Source of the DNA: Actinomyces sp. S6-Spd3
GTDB taxonomy: Bacteria; Actinomycetota; Actinomycetes; Actinomycetales; Actinomycetaceae
Reading direction: 5' to 3'
NCBI RefSeq assembly: GCF_000758755.1
Contig: NZ_JRMV01000281.1
Location: 1 to 64,000, forward strand
DNA length: 64,000 nt
A model generated the notes under the pieces. The model was not told where the DNA came from, did not search any database, and saw only the letters and a list, made by a program, of their open reading frames with translations. Shown piece after piece: positions 26,275 to 34,140 of the stretch (its first letter is position 1; each line of letters starts with the position of its first letter). Both the position numbers and the translations under genes were made by a program.

Positions 26275-26787
26275 TCACCCGTGCTCGAGGCTCTGTTCGC
26301 TTCCGCGCCCGCGGCGTCGCTTGACCAGAACGAGCGTCGCGACAACCGCAGCAACCGCAAGCAGGCCAAGCCAAGCCCACACCGAACCAGCTGCCGCGCG
26401 CACAACCGCCATCCACACGGCAAGCATGCCCAGACCGTACATAATCGACCAAGCGATACAGCCCGGAATCATCGCGAGCGTGTACTTTTTCCACGACATT
26501 CGCACGACGCCCGCGCCGGCATTGACCGCAGTCTGAACGCCGACAGTGAGGAAACACAGGGGAATGATGACGATTCCCCACTGCTCAAGCAGCCGAGCAC
26601 CGTATCTCGGAACAGGCCCCTCAAACCAAGCAGCGATCTTTCCTCGCAGGCCGTTCTTCCCCGCAGAGGCCAATGCGCCTTTTGCTGCGCCGCGTCCCAG
26701 CCAATAGGTCAGCTGTGCGCGATGAAAAACAACGAAAAACAGGAAGATAAAGAGCGGCAGTCCCGAGGATGCCCACGAGGGTGTCAA
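26275..26787 (-). CDS. Small VTT/DedA-like membrane protein
   Basis: A 170-residue membrane protein with about four hydrophobic segments. The pattern RAQLTYWLGRGAAKG, then FEGPVPRYG, LLEQWGIVIIPLCFLTVG, VNAGAGVVRMSWKKYTLAMIPGCIAWSIMYGLG (in parts) matches the DedA/VTT fold; DedA proteins are linked to lipid-carrier or phospholipid flipping. It is shorter than standard DedA (about 200), lacking part of the N-terminus. The TTG start at 26787 overlaps the TGA of the zur gene (TTGA), so translation is probably coupled. Its place at the end of a zinc operon is notable. Confidence 0.75.
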   Translation of the reverse strand: MTPSWASSGLPLFIFLFFVVFHRAQLTYWLGRGAAKGALASAGKNGLRGKIAAWFEGPVPRYGARLLEQWGIVIIPLCFLTVGVQTAVNAGAGVVRMSWKKYTLAMIPGCIAWSIMYGLGMLAVWMAVVRAAAGSVWAWLGLLAVAAVVATLVLVKRRRGRGSEQSLEHG

Positions 26788-27179
26788 TTATTTGCCTTTC
26801 GCGTGCAGTCGGCGCACAGGCCGAAGAGCTCAATCGAGTGCTCAATCTGGGTGTAACCGTGCGTCTGTGCAACCGTAGAAACCCACTTTTCAAGTTCTTC
26901 AACACCCAAATCCTCGGCTCGCCCACAATTGCGGCACACCAGGTGGTGGTGATGCGAGTGAGTATCGCACTTGCGATACAGGGCCTCGCCCTCGCTGGAG
27001 CGCAGGACGTCAATTTGATGGTCTTCAGCCAATGCCTGCAGGTTGCGATAAACCGTCGCCAAGCCGATCTTGTGCCCGCGCGAGGTGAGGTCCTCGAAGA
27101 CCTTCTGCGCGCTGCGGAAGTCGCGGTGCTCACTGAGGTTGTCGAAAACCGCCTGGCGTTGCTTGGTCATTCGCTCCAT
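26784..27179 (-). CDS. zur: Fur-family regulator, probably the zinc repressor Zur
   Basis: A 131-residue metalloregulator: winged helix (RQAVFDNLSEHRDFRSAQKVFEDL and IGLATVYRNLQAL in parts), His-rich metal-sensing segment KCDTHSHHHHLVCRNCG and a structural zinc pair completed by CADC near the C-terminus. Being the fourth gene of a znuA-znuC-znuB operon makes Zur (not iron Fur) the sensible assignment; the Zur-like boxes at the head of the operon imply autorepression. ATG 27179 follows AGGATCGCC. The final base pairs overlap the dedA-like start. Confidence 0.9.
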   Translation of the reverse strand: MERMTKQRQAVFDNLSEHRDFRSAQKVFEDLTSRGHKIGLATVYRNLQALAEDHQIDVLRSSEGEALYRKCDTHSHHHHLVCRNCGRAEDLGVEELEKWVSTVAQTHGYTQIEHSIELFGLCADCTRKANN

Positions 27180-27223
27180 GGCGATCCTTTCATTGACGAG
27201 GCCTATGTTCCTTTTTCGTTTCC

Positions 27224-28156
27224 CTAGCCGCGCGCGGTGGTGGCGTGGGCCTCGTCCGTGCGCGAGGCCTCGGGATGATCAGCGGGGGCGGATAGTGCGC
27301 GCATCCTCTGCTTGCGGCGGAAGTGGTCGCGTAGGCCTCGGATTCCGTATCCAACAGCATAGAGAGCAATCGCCCCAACAACAATTGTTGCGCCGGGGGA
27401 GAGGTCGACGTAGTAGGTCAGGGTTAAACCGCCCAGACATAGCACCGCTCCCAGGACCATCGCATACGCCATGGTCCGGCGGAAGGAATGCGCCCCCAAT
27501 TGTGCGATCGCTACGGGAACGACCATGAGAGCCGAGACAAGGAGCGATCCAACGATTCGCATCGCGACGACAACTGTCAGGGCTGACAAAATCGCGATGA
27601 GCATGGTGAGTGCACGAACGGGAAGCCCGGTCGAGCGAGCGAATTCCTCGTCATTGGTCACCGAGTAGAGCGCGGGAAGCAGCCCGATACCGATCACGAC
27701 AATGACAAGAGCCAGGAGACAAATCGACCAGACGTCACTGCTTGAAACAGTTGAAATTGAACCGAAAAGATAGGCGTTCAGCTGGGAAGATGTGCCGTTA
27801 GCCAGCCCGATGAGCAGCACGCCTCCGGCGATACCGCCGTAAAAGAGCATGGCAAGGGCGACGTCTGAGGAAGTTCGCCCGGACTGGCGGACAAGCTCGA
27901 TGGTAACCGCGCCAAGTAAGGACACAACTAGGGCCCCGGGGATTGCCCATTGATCATGCGGCGTGACATTTGCGGCGGTCCCGGCAAGCCATCCCAAGGC
28001 GACTCCCGTCAAGGAGATGTGGCCGATACCGTCACCGAGCATCGCGAGGCGACGGTGCACCAGGTAGGTCCCGACGATCGGCGCGCATAAGCCGACCAAG
28101 AGCGCAGCAAGAAGCGATCGTTGCATCAAGGGCGATGCGAGCATATCGAAGATCAT
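27224..28156 (-). CDS. znuB: Zinc ABC transporter, permease ZnuB
   Basis: A 310-residue ABC-3 type membrane permease with about nine hydrophobic helices. Typical family segments are MLASPLMQRSLLAALLVGL, LVHRRLAMLGDGIGHISLTG, and a later MRIVGSLLVSALMVVPVAIA. It forms the translocation channel with ATPase ZnuC, whose gene overlaps by ATGA (28153–28156). The C-terminal tail is charged and probably cytoplasmic. Manganese uptake permeases look alike; zinc is inferred from the Zur partner. Confidence 0.92.
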   Translation of the reverse strand: MIFDMLASPLMQRSLLAALLVGLCAPIVGTYLVHRRLAMLGDGIGHISLTGVALGWLAGTAANVTPHDQWAIPGALVVSLLGAVTIELVRQSGRTSSDVALAMLFYGGIAGGVLLIGLANGTSSQLNAYLFGSISTVSSSDVWSICLLALVIVVIGIGLLPALYSVTNDEEFARSTGLPVRALTMLIAILSALTVVVAMRIVGSLLVSALMVVPVAIAQLGAHSFRRTMAYAMVLGAVLCLGGLTLTYYVDLSPGATIVVGAIALYAVGYGIRGLRDHFRRKQRMRALSAPADHPEASRTDEAHATTARG

Positions 28157-28920
28157 CGGCTTCCCTCCGTTTCGCGGTGGTCGGTCGTAGTGCAGTGGTC
28201 AGAGTGAGGATCACGCAAATCGCTTCGGGCAGGGCCGTCATAGGTAAAGTGTCCAGATCGGATGTGGAGTTCACGGTCGAGGACTGGGGCAAGTTCGCCT
28301 AACTCGTGGAGTACCAGCAGGATTGTGACCCCATCGTCCTTTGCGGCTTGGCAGATTTCGGCCAGTCTGGCGCGTGAGGATGCGTCGATTCCGGCCATCG
28401 GTTCGTCCATGATGAGGAGCTCTGGCTTGCGGACCAGTGCGCGCGCAATGAGCACGCGCTGTTGTTGCCCGCCGGAAAGAATGTGGAGTGGGTCCTTCGC
28501 GCGATGTGCGAGGCCGACGGCGCGCAGTGCGTCGAGTGCTTTGGTGCGGTCGCCGCGAGAGTGCCACCACTTGCGGGTGCCGAGGAGGCCGGAGAGAACA
28601 ACTTCAATGCATGATGAAGAAATCGCGCCGCCTGAGGATGCTCGTTGGGGAACATAGCCGATCCGCTGCCATGGGATTGAGGAGCGCTTTTGGATGGAAT
28701 TGCCAAAAAGCGTGATATCTCCCGAAGAAATGGGGGCTGTGCCAAGGATTGCTTTCATGAGCGTGGATTTTCCAGCGCCATTTGGGCCGGTTACGGCGAC
28801 GCATTGTCCTTGGGGAATTGAAGCGGTGATGCCGTGAAGAATGAGGTCGTGTTCCCAAGCGACGTGGACATGGTCCAGTGCGATCACCGGGTCAGTAGAG
28901 ATATTGAATGTCGTTCCCAT
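28153..28920 (-). CDS. znuC: Zinc ABC transporter, ATP-binding protein ZnuC
   Basis: A 255-residue ATPase: Walker A GPNGAGKSTLM, Q-loop IGYVPQRAS, signature LSGGQQQRV, Walker B LLIMDEPMAGID and the switch His in LLVLHELGEL. The ATG at 28920 is preferred, since the alternative at 28950 lies inside a 14-bp hairpin arm and neither has a clear ribosome-binding site; the hairpin and missing site suggest reduced translation relative to znuA. It overlaps znuB by four bases. Confidence 0.93.
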   Translation of the reverse strand: MGTTFNISTDPVIALDHVHVAWEHDLILHGITASIPQGQCVAVTGPNGAGKSTLMKAILGTAPISSGDITLFGNSIQKRSSIPWQRIGYVPQRASSGGAISSSCIEVVLSGLLGTRKWWHSRGDRTKALDALRAVGLAHRAKDPLHILSGGQQQRVLIARALVRKPELLIMDEPMAGIDASSRARLAEICQAAKDDGVTILLVLHELGELAPVLDRELHIRSGHFTYDGPARSDLRDPHSDHCTTTDHRETEGSR

Positions 28921-28936
28921 TAGTGTCGAGTGTAGT

Positions 28937-28980
28937 CGTTGGGGCGGCATGGTTCACTGTGGAATCATGCCGCCCCAACG
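28937..28980 (-). terminator. Intercistronic hairpin between znuA and znuC
   Basis: Perfect 14-bp arms CGTTGGGGCGGCAT and ATGCCGCCCCAACG (28937–28950, 28967–28980) with a 16-base loop. There is no U-tract on the minus strand, so it is more likely a partial terminator or mRNA stabiliser that keeps znuA message above that of the permease genes. Confidence 0.6.
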
Positions 28981-29011
28981 CGGAGATATCAGTTCAAATC
29001 TGGTGCGGTGT

Positions 29012-29998
29012 TTACTCGCAGCTCAGAGCCTTTTGCAGTGCTTCAAGGTTCTCGTTCATCACTGCTTCGTAGTCCTTCGAATCATCGGCCTGAGATTCGA
29101 TCGGGTCGAGAACTGCAGTGGTGATTCCCAGATCCTTTGCCAGGGTTTCAGCAACCTTGGGGCTGAGGAGCTCTTCGGTGAAGATGGTCGTGATTCCCTT
29201 TGCCTTGACCGCATCGGAAATCTGCTTGAGACGTGCGGGGGAAGGGGTGGAATCGGGATCGAGGCCGGACAAGCCCAGCTGGGTGAGGCCGGTGCGGTCA
29301 GCAAGGTATCCGAAGGCCTCGTGAGAGGTCACAAATTCCTTGTGCTGGCACTTTGCAGTGCCGTCGACAAGCTTCTTGCTCAGGGCTTCCATCTGAGACT
29401 TCATGGAAGCAGCGTTCTTCTTGTAGGTTTCGGCGTTGGCCGGATCTGCTTGGGCAAGGGCGTCGCCGATTTGGGTAGCTGCGCTAGCCATGCGGGTGGG
29501 GTCGAGCCAGAAGTGAGGATCGGTTGAGCCGTGCTCGTGCTCATGTTCGTGAGCTTCTTCTGTCTTTTCGCCGTCGTCAGCGACATCTAGTTCGCTTTCA
29601 TGCTTTTCTGCGTCAACCAGATCAACGCTGGTTGAGACGTCGATGACGGTCTTGGGGGCGTTGAGTTCAACGGCCTTGTCGACTGCGGATTGGAAACCCT
29701 TGAGGTAAACGACAGCTCCTGCCTGGGAGAGCTGCTGGACCTTTTGGTTCGACAATTCGAGGTCGTGGGGTTCTGCTCCCGGAGGGGTGAGGGACTCGAC
29801 GCTGACCAGGTCTCCGCCGATCTTCTCGGTCAGGTACTGGAGGGGGTAGAAGCTAGCCATGACCTTCATGGGGGAAGTGGAAGCTTGGGAGCTTGAAGCG
29901 CTCGAGGAAGGCGAGGAAGCCGAAGAAGAACATGCGCTCAGTGCAAGCGCTGCGGCGGCGGTGACGGCAAAAACAGTATGTGAACGCGAAAAACTCAT
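29012..29998 (-). CDS. znuA: Zinc-binding lipoprotein of the ZnuA/AdcA type
   Basis: A 328-residue solute-binding lipoprotein (cluster A-1). The lipobox is ALSAC, with the lipidated Cys followed by a Ser-rich linker. Metal-site segments are visible: EPHDLELS, a His-rich loop HEHEHEHGSTDPHFW and SHEAFGYL, TEELLSPKVAE. The His-rich loop is typical of zinc rather than manganese binders. The start ATG at 29998 lies seven bases downstream of a −10-like GATAAT, so the message is probably leaderless. First gene of the zinc operon. Confidence 0.95.
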   Translation of the reverse strand: MSFSRSHTVFAVTAAAALALSACSSSASSPSSSASSSQASTSPMKVMASFYPLQYLTEKIGGDLVSVESLTPPGAEPHDLELSNQKVQQLSQAGAVVYLKGFQSAVDKAVELNAPKTVIDVSTSVDLVDAEKHESELDVADDGEKTEEAHEHEHEHGSTDPHFWLDPTRMASAATQIGDALAQADPANAETYKKNAASMKSQMEALSKKLVDGTAKCQHKEFVTSHEAFGYLADRTGLTQLGLSGLDPDSTPSPARLKQISDAVKAKGITTIFTEELLSPKVAETLAKDLGITTAVLDPIESQADDSKDYEAVMNENLEALQKALSCE

Positions 29999-30035
29999 GA
30001 TAATCATTATCAAGCGTATTGATAACGATTGTCAA
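29998..30035 (-). promoter_or_regulatory. znuA promoter overlapped by two Zur-like boxes
   Basis: On the minus strand, TTGACA (30030–30035) and GATAAT (30006–30011) form a near-consensus promoter with an 18-base spacer. Two 15-bp palindromic boxes, TGATAATCATTATCA at 29998–30012 and TGATAACGATTGTCA at 30020–30034, cover both elements; their starts are 22 bases apart, two helical turns. The first box ends on the znuA start codon. The sequences fit actinobacterial Zur operators. Confidence 0.85.
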
Positions 30036-31048
30036 AAGCGAACTCGTCCTGTGGACCCGCGTACAACAAGGTCGGGAGTAAACGCAAAATCCTGATGCTG
30101 CTGCGGTTTTTGCGAGTGAATCGCATCGAAGAGCGAAGACACGGCCGAATGTGAAATAGCTTCAACTGGCTGTCGGACCGTTGTGAGGGCGGGGGAGAGG
30201 TGGGGCACGAGGAAGGAGTCGTCAAAGCCGATGACCGAAATGTCGCCGGGAACGCTCATCCCCCTGGATTGGATGGTTCGGATCGCCCCCATTGCCTGGA
30301 GATCAGACCCGGCAATGATTGCTGTTATTCCCGTATCGATCAGGGAATGGGTTGCCGAGGCCGCGGCCTCGTAAGTGTAGAAAGTTTCCACAACCGTGGG
30401 GTCGGAAATCCCAAGTTCTTCGGACATGACCTGGCGGAATGCCTCGCCTTTGCGCAGTGCTGGGACGACGTGATGGCGCCCGCCGAGCATCGCAATCTTG
30501 CGGTGGCCTAGTTCTTTGAGATGTTGGATGGATGCGCGAATTCCTAGAGCATCTTCGGTTGAAAAGTCTGGTGCTTGAACCTCACTTCGAGCGCCATTAA
30601 TGGTGACGAAGGGGAGATGGATTTGGGAAAGATTTGAGTAGCGGCTCAGGTCTGCTTGCAGATCTGCGTGGCGGCCGGAGACGAAGATGAGTCCTGAAAC
30701 GCTGCGTGCAAGGAAAGCTTGAGTGTGCTCCTCCTCGCTGGTGGTGCCGGGGGTTTGCGAAGCAATAAAAGCTTGACCGCCTGCCCTGTCGACCTCTGTG
30801 TGGAGGGTGTGGGCGAAGGTGGCAAAAATGGGATTTGTCAGTTCTGGGACGATCACTCCGATGATGAGGCGGTTGTCATCGGCAAGCATACTGGGGCGTT
30901 CGTAGCCAAGTTCGTCGATCGCTGTGAGAACTCGGTATCGAGTGTCGTCCGAAACCTGTCCGACTCCATTAAATACGCGCGAAACGGTAGCGATGGAAAC
31001 ACCGGCATGTGAGGCAATGTCGGCCATGCGGGTGCGGTTCTTCGACAT
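30032..31048 (-). CDS. LacI-family transcriptional regulator (probable MalR)
   Basis: A 338-residue sugar-responsive repressor. The helix–turn–helix and hinge are textbook (MADIASHAGVSIATVSRVFNG), followed by the periplasmic-binding-like ligand domain (IGVIVPELTNPIFA, AIIAGSDLQAMGAIR, DISVIGFDDSFLVPHLSPALTT). ATG 31048 follows GAAAGG by seven bases. It is divergent from malE and very likely controls it. Its stop codon falls inside the −35 region of the znuA promoter, so the two units are packed without a spacer. Confidence 0.93.
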   Translation of the reverse strand: MSKNRTRMADIASHAGVSIATVSRVFNGVGQVSDDTRYRVLTAIDELGYERPSMLADDNRLIIGVIVPELTNPIFATFAHTLHTEVDRAGGQAFIASQTPGTTSEEEHTQAFLARSVSGLIFVSGRHADLQADLSRYSNLSQIHLPFVTINGARSEVQAPDFSTEDALGIRASIQHLKELGHRKIAMLGGRHHVVPALRKGEAFRQVMSEELGISDPTVVETFYTYEAAASATHSLIDTGITAIIAGSDLQAMGAIRTIQSRGMSVPGDISVIGFDDSFLVPHLSPALTTVRQPVEAISHSAVSSLFDAIHSQKPQQHQDFAFTPDLVVRGSTGRVRF

Positions 31049-31132
31049 CGAAGGGCCTTTCAGAATGGGCATGCATGGTAGATGGGATGTGCCTCAAAGA
31101 TATCATTTTTCTAACAATCCTGAAACTGCTTG

Positions 31133-31149
31133 CTGAAAACGATTTTCTG
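31133..31149. promoter_or_regulatory. Candidate LacI-type operator before malE
   Basis: CTGAAAACGATTTTCTG is a near-palindrome with a central CGA, as in many LacI-family operators, located between the divergent regulator and malE and 68 bases before the malE start. A second small repeat, GTACA-ACTG-TGTAC, lies at 31175–31188. Confidence 0.5.
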
Positions 31150-31217
31150 TGATTAGAGTGGTCTTAAGTGCAAAGTACAACTGTGTACGAGCAATACTCA
31201 ATTGATCAGGAGTTGAC

Positions 31218-32444
31218 ATGCGACGAGGCATAGCAGTATGCGGAGTTTTGGCAGTTACAGCAACGCTTGCAGCGTGCTCGAATGGAGGCTCGAACTCTTC
31301 GGGCAGCCAGTCGGCATCCGCAAGCGCTTCTTCTTCCGTCGGTTCGCTGACGGTGTGGGCCGATGACACCCGTTACTCGCAGATCCAGGAGCTGGCCAAG
31401 GACTTCACTGCAGCCACCAAGGTGGACGTTCAGGTTGTTCAGAAGTCTCAGACCGACATGGGTCAAGAGTTCATCAGCCAGGTTCCGACCGGAAACGGCC
31501 CCGACATCATGGTTACGGCCCACGACGGGCTCGGCCAGCTGGTGAAGAACGGCGTTATTTCCCCCGTTGACTTGGGCGATGCAAAGTCAAAGTTTTCCGA
31601 GGCGGCAATCCAGGGCGTGACCTACGACGGCAAGACCTACGGCGTTCCCTACGCCGTTGAGTCTGTTGCACTGGTTCGTAACAACAAGCTCACTTCCGAC
31701 TCCCCGAAGACCTTTGATGAAATGGTTGCCTCCGGTAAGAAGGCCGGTTCGGAGTACCCCTTCGTTGTTCAGATGGGCACCGACGGTGACCCCTACCACC
31801 TCTACGCTTTCGAGAGCTCCTTCGGCAACGAGGTCTTCAAGCAGTCCGCTGACGGCTCCTACACCTCTGATCTGACCCTGGGTGGAGCCGGCGCATCCGA
31901 GTTCACCCAGTGGCTCAAGGAGCAGGGTGCAGCAAAGACCCTCAACCCGAACATCACCTCCGACATTGCCAAGGATGCTTTCCTCAAGGGTAAGGCAGCC
32001 TACATGGTGACCGGCCCCTGGAATGTCACCGCTGCTAAGGAAGCCGGACTCGACGTCTCCGTCCTCCCGATTCCTTCCGCAGGCGGCAAGGAAGCCAAGC
32101 CCTTCGTTGGTGTTCAGACGTTCTACCAGAGCTCCAAGACCCAGAACCAGGTTCTGGTCAGCAAGTTCTTCCAGTACCTGGAGACCAAGGAAGCACAGTC
32201 CAAGCTGCAGCAGCTGGGTGGACGCGTTCCGGCAATGATCGAAGTTGCTGACTCGCTCACCGACGAAAACCTCAAGCAGTTCGCTTCCATCGCCGGAAAG
32301 GGCCTGCCCATGCCGGCAATCCCCGAAATGAAAGCCGTGTGGGATTACTGGGGCAAGACTGAGGTCGCCATTGTAAATGGTGCCGATCCCGCCTCCTCGT
32401 GGGAGACCATGGTTAACAACATCAAGACCACAATGAACAAGTAG
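31218..32444 (+). CDS. malE: Sugar ABC transporter substrate-binding lipoprotein, MalE-like
   Basis: A 408-residue lipoprotein: signal with lipobox LAACSN, Ser/Gly linker, then a family 1 solute-binding domain. Segments such as GNGPDIMVTAHDGLGQLVKNGVI, YGVPYAVESVALVRN, AAYMVTGPWN and the C-terminal PAIPEMKAVWDYWG match maltose/maltodextrin binders. The ATG at 31218 follows AGGAG. With malF and malG downstream and a LacI regulator divergent, maltose/maltodextrin is the best guess. No cognate ATPase lies nearby; presumably a shared MsiK/MalK-type ATPase elsewhere serves it. Confidence 0.9.
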   Translation: MRRGIAVCGVLAVTATLAACSNGGSNSSGSQSASASASSSVGSLTVWADDTRYSQIQELAKDFTAATKVDVQVVQKSQTDMGQEFISQVPTGNGPDIMVTAHDGLGQLVKNGVISPVDLGDAKSKFSEAAIQGVTYDGKTYGVPYAVESVALVRNNKLTSDSPKTFDEMVASGKKAGSEYPFVVQMGTDGDPYHLYAFESSFGNEVFKQSADGSYTSDLTLGGAGASEFTQWLKEQGAAKTLNPNITSDIAKDAFLKGKAAYMVTGPWNVTAAKEAGLDVSVLPIPSAGGKEAKPFVGVQTFYQSSKTQNQVLVSKFFQYLETKEAQSKLQQLGGRVPAMIEVADSLTDENLKQFASIAGKGLPMPAIPEMKAVWDYWGKTEVAIVNGADPASSWETMVNNIKTTMNK

Positions 32445-32455
32445 TGAGGTCTCCC

Positions 32456-32514
32456 GGTTTTGCGGGCGCCCAAACCGGGTGCCCGCAAAACCCATCCCTG
32501 AGCATTTTTGCTCA
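32456..32514 (+). terminator. Intercistronic hairpins between malE and malF
   Basis: A perfect 12-bp stem GGTTTTGCGGGC / GCCCGCAAAACC (32456–32467, 32481–32492) lies just after the malE stop, followed by a small stem TGAGC / GCTCA around a U-rich loop (32499–32514). It is probably a partial terminator or stabiliser that gives more binding protein than permease. Confidence 0.65.
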
Positions 32515-32553
32515 CGGTTCCCTAATCGCTGTTATAGGTAACGAAGGACCACA

Positions 32554-34140
32554 ATGCCTGCAGCTTCTTCCTCGAGTACCGTTCAGAAGGACCGTACTTC
32601 GCATGCCCGTGATGTCATGCGGCCCGGTTTTATTGCGAAACTCATCATCATGATGCTCATTGATGCGCTGGGCATCTACGGAATCATGGCGGCATGGGCC
32701 GTCGATTCTTGGATCATCATCGGTGTGATGGCGTTCTTGCTCATCGTCATTAACTGGGTGTATTTCTCGAAGAGAGCGCTCCCTGCTAAATATCTTCTCC
32801 CCGGCATGATCTTCCTCTTGATCTACCAGCTCTTCGTCATGGGCTACACCGGGTATGTTTCATTGACCAACTACGGAGATGGTCACAACTCGACGAAGAC
32901 GGATGCAATCGAAGCTATTTTGGCCTCGAACCGCCAGCGTGTTGAAGGAGCTCCAACTGTCCAGACCGCTGTCGTTGAAGATGGAAGCGAACTGGGCCTC
33001 GTTGTCGCAGACCCCGCGACCGGTGAACTGAAGCTTGGTACGGCAACCAAGCCTCTCCAGAGCGTCCAGGGAACTGTGACGGCAATGGGAATTACCGATG
33101 TCTCGGGCTACAAGATCCTTGACCTTGGTGATCTGGCCAGCCGCCAGACGGAAGTTTCTCAGCTGACGGTTCCCGTGAGTTCCAACCTTGACGATGGCTA
33201 CTATGTCACGACGGACGGAACCTCCGGCTACCTCGCCAAGTCCACCTTCACCTACGACGAAGCTGCCGATACACTGACGAACACGCAAAACGGTGTCGTC
33301 TACAAGGCGAATAACCAAAAGGGTGTTTTCGAAGATAGCCAGGGTAACCAGCTATCCACCGGTTGGCGTGTCTTTGTGGGTACTTCCAACTACTCACAGA
33401 TGTTTTCGGGTTCTGGAATTGTCAAGCCATTCCTGAATGCGCTCGTGTGGTCTTTCGTCTTTGCCATCGGATCTGTCCTGTCGACATTCGCTTTTGGGCT
33501 TATCTTGGCGCTGATTTTCTCCGACAAGCGAATCCGAGGCCGAAAGATCTACCAGTCCTTGATGATCCTTCCCTACGCATTCCCTGGCTTCTTGGCGACC
33601 CTGGTGTGGAAGGGCATGCTCAACGAGGAATTCGGCTTCATTAACAACGTGTTGCTTGGTGGGGCGCAGGTTCCGTGGTTGACCAATGGACTTATGGCGA
33701 AGGTCGCGATCCTCGGTGTGAACCTCTGGCTCGGCTTCCCCTATATGTTCCTCGTCTGCTTGGGTGCGCTTCAGTCGCTCCCGGGAGATGTTGAAGAAGC
33801 GGCAAAGATGGATGGTGCGTCTGGATTGCGAACCATCTGGTCGATCAAGCTGCCTCTGGTTTTGCAATCCACAACCCCGCTGCTGATTGCGTCTTTCGCG
33901 TTTAACTTCAACAACTTCTCGTTGATTTACATGCTGACGAAGGGCGGGCCGGACTTTGAAGGTGTGCCCTACGCCTTGGGTCAGACTGACATCTTGATTT
34001 CGATGGTCTACAAGATCGCCTTCGCGGGCGGCCAGTACAACTATGGTTTGGCCTCGGCAATGTCGATCTTCATCTTCGCTGTTGTTGGTGTGATCGCCTG
34101 GCTTGGATTCCGTCAGACAAAGGCATTGGAGGAACTGTGA
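32554..34140 (+). CDS. malF: Sugar ABC transporter permease, MalF-like
   Basis: A 528-residue permease with eight predicted helices and a large extracytoplasmic domain (about residues 105–285), as in true MalF proteins and unlike shorter sugar permeases. The ABC-permease EAA loop appears as LPGDVEEAAKMDGASGLRTIW. ATG 32554 begins a Ser-rich N-terminus; an internal ATG is possible. malG overlaps by ATGA. Confidence 0.92.
   Translation: MPAASSSSTVQKDRTSHARDVMRPGFIAKLIIMMLIDALGIYGIMAAWAVDSWIIIGVMAFLLIVINWVYFSKRALPAKYLLPGMIFLLIYQLFVMGYTGYVSLTNYGDGHNSTKTDAIEAILASNRQRVEGAPTVQTAVVEDGSELGLVVADPATGELKLGTATKPLQSVQGTVTAMGITDVSGYKILDLGDLASRQTEVSQLTVPVSSNLDDGYYVTTDGTSGYLAKSTFTYDEAADTLTNTQNGVVYKANNQKGVFEDSQGNQLSTGWRVFVGTSNYSQMFSGSGIVKPFLNALVWSFVFAIGSVLSTFAFGLILALIFSDKRIRGRKIYQSLMILPYAFPGFLATLVWKGMLNEEFGFINNVLLGGAQVPWLTNGLMAKVAILGVNLWLGFPYMFLVCLGALQSLPGDVEEAAKMDGASGLRTIWSIKLPLVLQSTTPLLIASFAFNFNNFSLIYMLTKGGPDFEGVPYALGQTDILISMVYKIAFAGGQYNYGLASAMSIFIFAVVGVIAWLGFRQTKALEEL

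Noticed and set aside
25970-26856. Plus-strand open frames between uppS and the dedA-like gene
   Set aside because: They overlap the repeat region and run antisense into the VTT gene, lack ribosome-binding sites and have low-quality composition.
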